Shown one piece after another: positions 61,143 to 64,000 of a stretch of 64,000 bases of DNA. Under the pieces are notes generated by a model. The model made no database searches, was not told the DNA's origin, and saw only the letters and a program-made list of their open reading frames with translations. Position 1 is the first letter of the stretch, and each line of letters starts with the position of its first letter. The position numbers and the translations under genes were made by a program. This DNA is from Catellatospora sp. KI3. Its GTDB lineage: Bacteria; Actinomycetota; Actinomycetes; Mycobacteriales; Micromonosporaceae. The DNA is taken from positions 1 through 64,000 of the forward strand of contig NZ_JASAMB010000006.1 of NCBI RefSeq assembly GCF_029948125.1, read 5' to 3'.

Positions 61143-62069
61143 ATGAGCGACCGACTCGTCCTCGGCCTCGGCGCCGGAGCGATCTTCCTGGCGATCGGCC
61201 TGGTGGTGGTCACCCTGCTGGCGGGCAGCGTCGGCCGGTCCGGCGTGGCGCGGGCACTGGAGACGATCGACATCCGGTACGCGCCCGGCAGCGCCTCCCC
61301 GGCCGACGAGAGCCTGGCCGAGCGGATCGGCCCGACCGTGCGGCAGTTCTCCGCGCTGGGCCGCGCCGTCGCCCCCCGCGGTGCCGCGGCGGCGATGCAG
61401 CGCCGCCTCGACCACGCCGGCAACCCGCCCGGCTGGCCGGCCGAGCGGGTCGTCGAGCTGCAGGGCCTGGGCCTGCTGGTGCTCGCCTTCGCGGGCGCGG
61501 TGCTGGGCTGGCTGCTCGGGCTGTCGCCCGGCGGCATGGTCGTCGCCGTGCTGCTCGGCGCGGCGCTGGGCTTCGCCGCGCCGTTCCTGGCCGTCTACGA
61601 CCGGGGGGTACGCCGCCAGCAGCTGATCCGCCGCCAGCTGCCCGACGCGCTGGACCTGCTCACGCTGTCGGTCGAGGCCGGGCTCGGCTTCGACGCGGCC
61701 CTGGCCCAGGTGGCCACGGCCATGCCCGGCCCGCTGGCGCGCGAGTTCGCCCGGATGCTGCAGGAGATGCAGATGGGCCAGCGCCGGGCCGAGGCGCTGC
61801 GGGCACTGGTCGCCCGGACGACCGTGACCGAGCTGAAGACCATCGGCCTGGCCCTGGTCCAGGCGGGCGAGCTGGGCATCCCGATCGCCGGCGTGCTGCG
61901 CGAGCAGGCGCGGCAGATGCGGGTCAAGCGGCGCCAGCGGGCCGAGGAGACCGCCCGCAAGCTGCCGGTGAAGGTCATCTTCCCGCTGGTGCTGTGCCTG
62001 TTCCCGGCCCTGTTCATCGTGGTGATCGGGCCGGGGGTGCTGAACGTGATGGCGGCGTTCAGCCGCTGA
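61143..62069 (+). CDS. tadC: TadC-like pilus-platform protein
   Basis: 308 residues. Membrane segments at both ends and a T2SF domain (about 170-300) with LPDALDLLTLSVEAGLGFDA and PIAGVLREQARQMRVKRRQR. Pairs with the TadB half upstream. ATG 61143; the stop is one base away from the converging LuxR gene's. Confidence 0.93.
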   Translation: MSDRLVLGLGAGAIFLAIGLVVVTLLAGSVGRSGVARALETIDIRYAPGSASPADESLAERIGPTVRQFSALGRAVAPRGAAAAMQRRLDHAGNPPGWPAERVVELQGLGLLVLAFAGAVLGWLLGLSPGGMVVAVLLGAALGFAAPFLAVYDRGVRRQQLIRRQLPDALDLLTLSVEAGLGFDAALAQVATAMPGPLAREFARMLQEMQMGQRRAEALRALVARTTVTELKTIGLALVQAGELGIPIAGVLREQARQMRVKRRQRAEETARKLPVKVIFPLVLCLFPALFIVVIGPGVLNVMAAFSR

Positions 62070-62070
62070 C

Positions 62071-62667
62071 TCAGCGCCGGGTGGCGGCCAGGGCCTGCTC
62101 GCGGCTGTGCACGCCGAGCTTGTCGTACAGGCGGCTGACATAGGTGCGGACCGTCGACTCGGCCAGCCGCATGCGCAGCGCGATCGCGGCCAGGCTGCCC
62201 CCGGCGTGCAGCTCCCGCAGGATCTCCTCCTCGCGGGGGCTGAGCTGCTGGGTCGAGCTGCGGCGCCGGGCCAGCACGGCGGCCAGGTCCGGGGCGGTGA
62301 ACGAGGCCGGGGCGACGGCGGCGTGGCGTACGGCGGCCATCAGCAGCTCGACCGGCCCGGTGCGCGGCAGGTACGCCGACAGCCCCGCCTGCAGCGAGCG
62401 CAGCAGCAGGCTGTCCTCGGCCGGGCCGGTGAGCACCACGCCGAGCCGGGGCCGCTCCTCCCGCAGCTCGGCGGCGAGCGGCAGCGCGCCGGGGACCGCC
62501 GCGTCGACGGTGACCACGTCCGGCTCGTACCCCCGGACCAGCTCGCGCAGCCTGACTTCGCCGGAGGCCTGGCCGACCAGTTCGATGCCGGGGTCGGCGG
62601 CGCAGGCGGCCGCGTATCCGAACTGGACCATGGTCACCGGGTCCACCGTCACCAGCTTGATCGACAT
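62071..62667 (-). CDS. LuxR/NarL-type response regulator
   Basis: 198 residues. A receiver-like N-domain (1-115) with the phosphoacceptor candidate Asp in VVTVDAAVPG and an acidic residue in TVDPVTM; the conserved Lys of the last strand is Arg (YLPRTG). A LuxR HTH (about 135-198) has LSPREEEILRELHAGGSLAA and STVRTYVSRLYDKLGVHSRE. Converges on the tad operon, so it may regulate pilus genes. No histidine kinase is adjacent. Confidence 0.85.
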   Translation of the reverse strand: MSIKLVTVDPVTMVQFGYAAACAADPGIELVGQASGEVRLRELVRGYEPDVVTVDAAVPGALPLAAELREERPRLGVVLTGPAEDSLLLRSLQAGLSAYLPRTGPVELLMAAVRHAAVAPASFTAPDLAAVLARRRSSTQQLSPREEEILRELHAGGSLAAIALRMRLAESTVRTYVSRLYDKLGVHSREQALAATRR

Positions 62668-62796
62668 CGCCCGCTCCTCGACGCTGAGTTACCTCTTCCT
62701 ACGTAGCGTCCGACTGCGGTCCGGTGTCACTGCCGCGACAGGCGGGCCACCCCCTCAGGTGACGAACCGGTCCGTTCGTCGCCCGGCGGCGGCCGA

Positions 62797-64000
62797 TCAG
62801 ATCAGGCGCAGCTGCTGGTCACGGGGTCGGCGCGGGCCCTGCTCGTTGAGCTGCTCGAGCAGCCCGGGGTCGATCGACTGCAGGAACGGGGTCGGCCGGC
62901 AGTCGCGCTCGCTGCCGAACCGGGCCCGGCGCGCGGAGTGGCTGACGTACAGCCGGCGCTGCGCGCGGGTCAGGCCGACGAAGAACAGCCGCCGCTCCTC
63001 GGCGACGTCGGCCTCGGTCGGGGTGCTGCCGGGCATCCGCAGCGGCAGCAGGCCGTCCTCGCAGCCGGCCAGGAACACCACCGGGAACTCCAGCCCCTTG
63101 GCCGCGTGCAGGGTCAGCAGCGTCACCGCCTCGGCCCGCGGGTCGAGCGCGTCGACCTCGGCCCCGGTGGTCACGTCGGCCAGGAACCGGCCCAGGTCCG
63201 CGCCGCACCGCTGGGCCAGCGGCATGAGCAGGTCGACGGCCGACCACACCTCGTCCGGCTCGGGCGTGGCCCGGCCGAGCGCCGGGCGCTCGATGAGCAC
63301 CTTGGCGGTCAGCGTCAGCCGCGCCGCGACCGAGCCGTTCAGGCCGGTGGCCAGGCGCATCTCGGCGACCAGGGCGTTGACCCCGGCGCGGTCGCGCAGC
63401 CGGTCGTGCGAGCGCTTCTGCACCGGCACCCCGGCCCGCGACAGCACGTCGACGATCACGGCGGCCTGCGCGTCGGTGCGGTACAGCACCGCGATGTCGT
63501 TGAACGACACCGTCGCCCCGGTCATGCCCCGGGTGTCGGCCCGGGTCCGGTGCGACACCCCGCCGACCAGCTCGTCGACCTTGCGCGCGATGAACCCGGC
63601 CTCGTCGGCGGGGCTGTCGGCGGCGTACCGGCCGATGAGCGGGGCGTCCGGGTCGACCCGGGCCGGGTCCAGCCGGCGGCCCGGCACCAGCGACGTCGGC
63701 GCGATGGCCTGCACCGCCGCCGCCAGGATCGGCGCGGCCGAGCGGTAGTTGCGGGTCAGCCGCACCACCCGCGCGTCCACGAAGTCCCGGGAGAAGTCCA
63801 TGAAGAACGAGACGTCGGCGCCCCGGAACGAGTAGATCGCCTGGTCGGGGTCGCCGATCGCGCACAGGTTGCCGTCGCTGGGCACCAGCAGCCGCAGCAG
63901 CGCGTACTGGTCCGGGTCGACGTCCTGGTACTCGTCCACGAAGACCCACGGCCAGCGCGCGCGCAGCTTGTCGACCAGCGACGGCTGCGCCCGCAGCAGT
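62797..64000 (-). CDS. UvrD/PcrA-type DNA helicase, 5' end outside the window
   Basis: About 400 residues of the C-terminal part. Reading is open past the right edge. Motifs: II VDEYQDVD, III GDPDQAIYSFRGAD, IV RLTRNYRS, V TLHAAKGLEFPVVFLAG and VI LFFVGLTRAQRRLY are intact, in order. The final residues are charged. A DNA-repair superfamily 1 helicase; which subgroup is not decided. Confidence 0.93.
   Translation of the reverse strand, partial: LLRAQPSLVDKLRARWPWVFVDEYQDVDPDQYALLRLLVPSDGNLCAIGDPDQAIYSFRGADVSFFMDFSRDFVDARVVRLTRNYRSAAPILAAAVQAIAPTSLVPGRRLDPARVDPDAPLIGRYAADSPADEAGFIARKVDELVGGVSHRTRADTRGMTGATVSFNDIAVLYRTDAQAAVIVDVLSRAGVPVQKRSHDRLRDRAGVNALVAEMRLATGLNGSVAARLTLTAKVLIERPALGRATPEPDEVWSAVDLLMPLAQRCGADLGRFLADVTTGAEVDALDPRAEAVTLLTLHAAKGLEFPVVFLAGCEDGLLPLRMPGSTPTEADVAEERRLFFVGLTRAQRRLYVSHSARRARFGSERDCRPTPFLQSIDPGLLEQLNEQGPRRPRDQQLRLI

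Overview
The window is a high-GC actinobacterial chromosome segment, most likely from a member of the Micromonosporaceae. This rests on codon use, many GTG/TTG starts, translationally coupled genes and the gene order; no database search was run. The order is the origin-proximal arm of an actinobacterial chromosome. Three ParB-binding parS sites and DnaA boxes lie at the left edge. They are followed by the conserved cell-wall/redox block (ddl, aminotransferase, GNAT, cwlM, trxA-trxB, sigM with its anti-sigma factor, pseudokinase, murJ, cca) and then by ponA and rpsF-ssb-rpsR-rplI-dnaB. oriC itself is not in the window.

Layout. 1-1.2 kb: an 8-bp tandem repeat, DnaA boxes and parS sites, and a HIT-fold gene whose terminator palindrome has a parS at its centre. 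1.3-3.1 kb: an SDR gene broken by a stop at its catalytic tyrosine, divergent from an XRE regulator. 3.1-18.5 kb: the cell-envelope/redox block. 18.6-25.3 kb: an MFS transporter, a flotillin/NfeD pair, two DUF6584-type paralogues, and padR-ino1 with a perfect 27-bp operator. 25.4-36.1 kb: a DUF5318 gene, the class A PBP, two polytopic membrane proteins, endonuclease IV and the ribosomal-protein/SSB operon. 36.1-42.8 kb: a VWA lipoprotein, a membrane protein, a DnaA-box cluster, dnaB with a 509-residue intein, and a crcB-DUF190-crcB fluoride-channel operon. 42.8-52.7 kb: GT87-like proteins, a GGDEF-EAL protein, the molybdenum-cofactor genes moaCB-moeA-moaE, and small membrane proteins. 52.7-62.7 kb: a complete Gram-positive Tad/Flp pilus locus including a VWA-TadB fusion. 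The right edge is the 3' part of a UvrD-type helicase.

How the genes fit together. Much of the window serves envelope growth (Ddl, MurJ with its probable pseudokinase partner, CwlM, PBP), replication and segregation (parS, DnaA boxes, SSB, DnaB), thiol redox and stress response (TrxA/B, SigM), inositol-phosphate synthesis, and surface appendages.

Most unusual features: a class 3-type intein in the DnaB P-loop carrying a LAGLIDADG nuclease with two inserted four-cysteine modules; a parS site forming the top of a terminator palindrome; a stop codon exactly at the SDR catalytic Tyr; several families of dispersed long inverted repeats, one with three copies of identical 19-22-19 architecture and another sitting in frame inside a coding gene; a MurJ-type pseudokinase encoded apart from MurJ; and an extracellular VWA domain fused to TadB. 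No IS element, CRISPR array, rRNA or convincing tRNA was seen.
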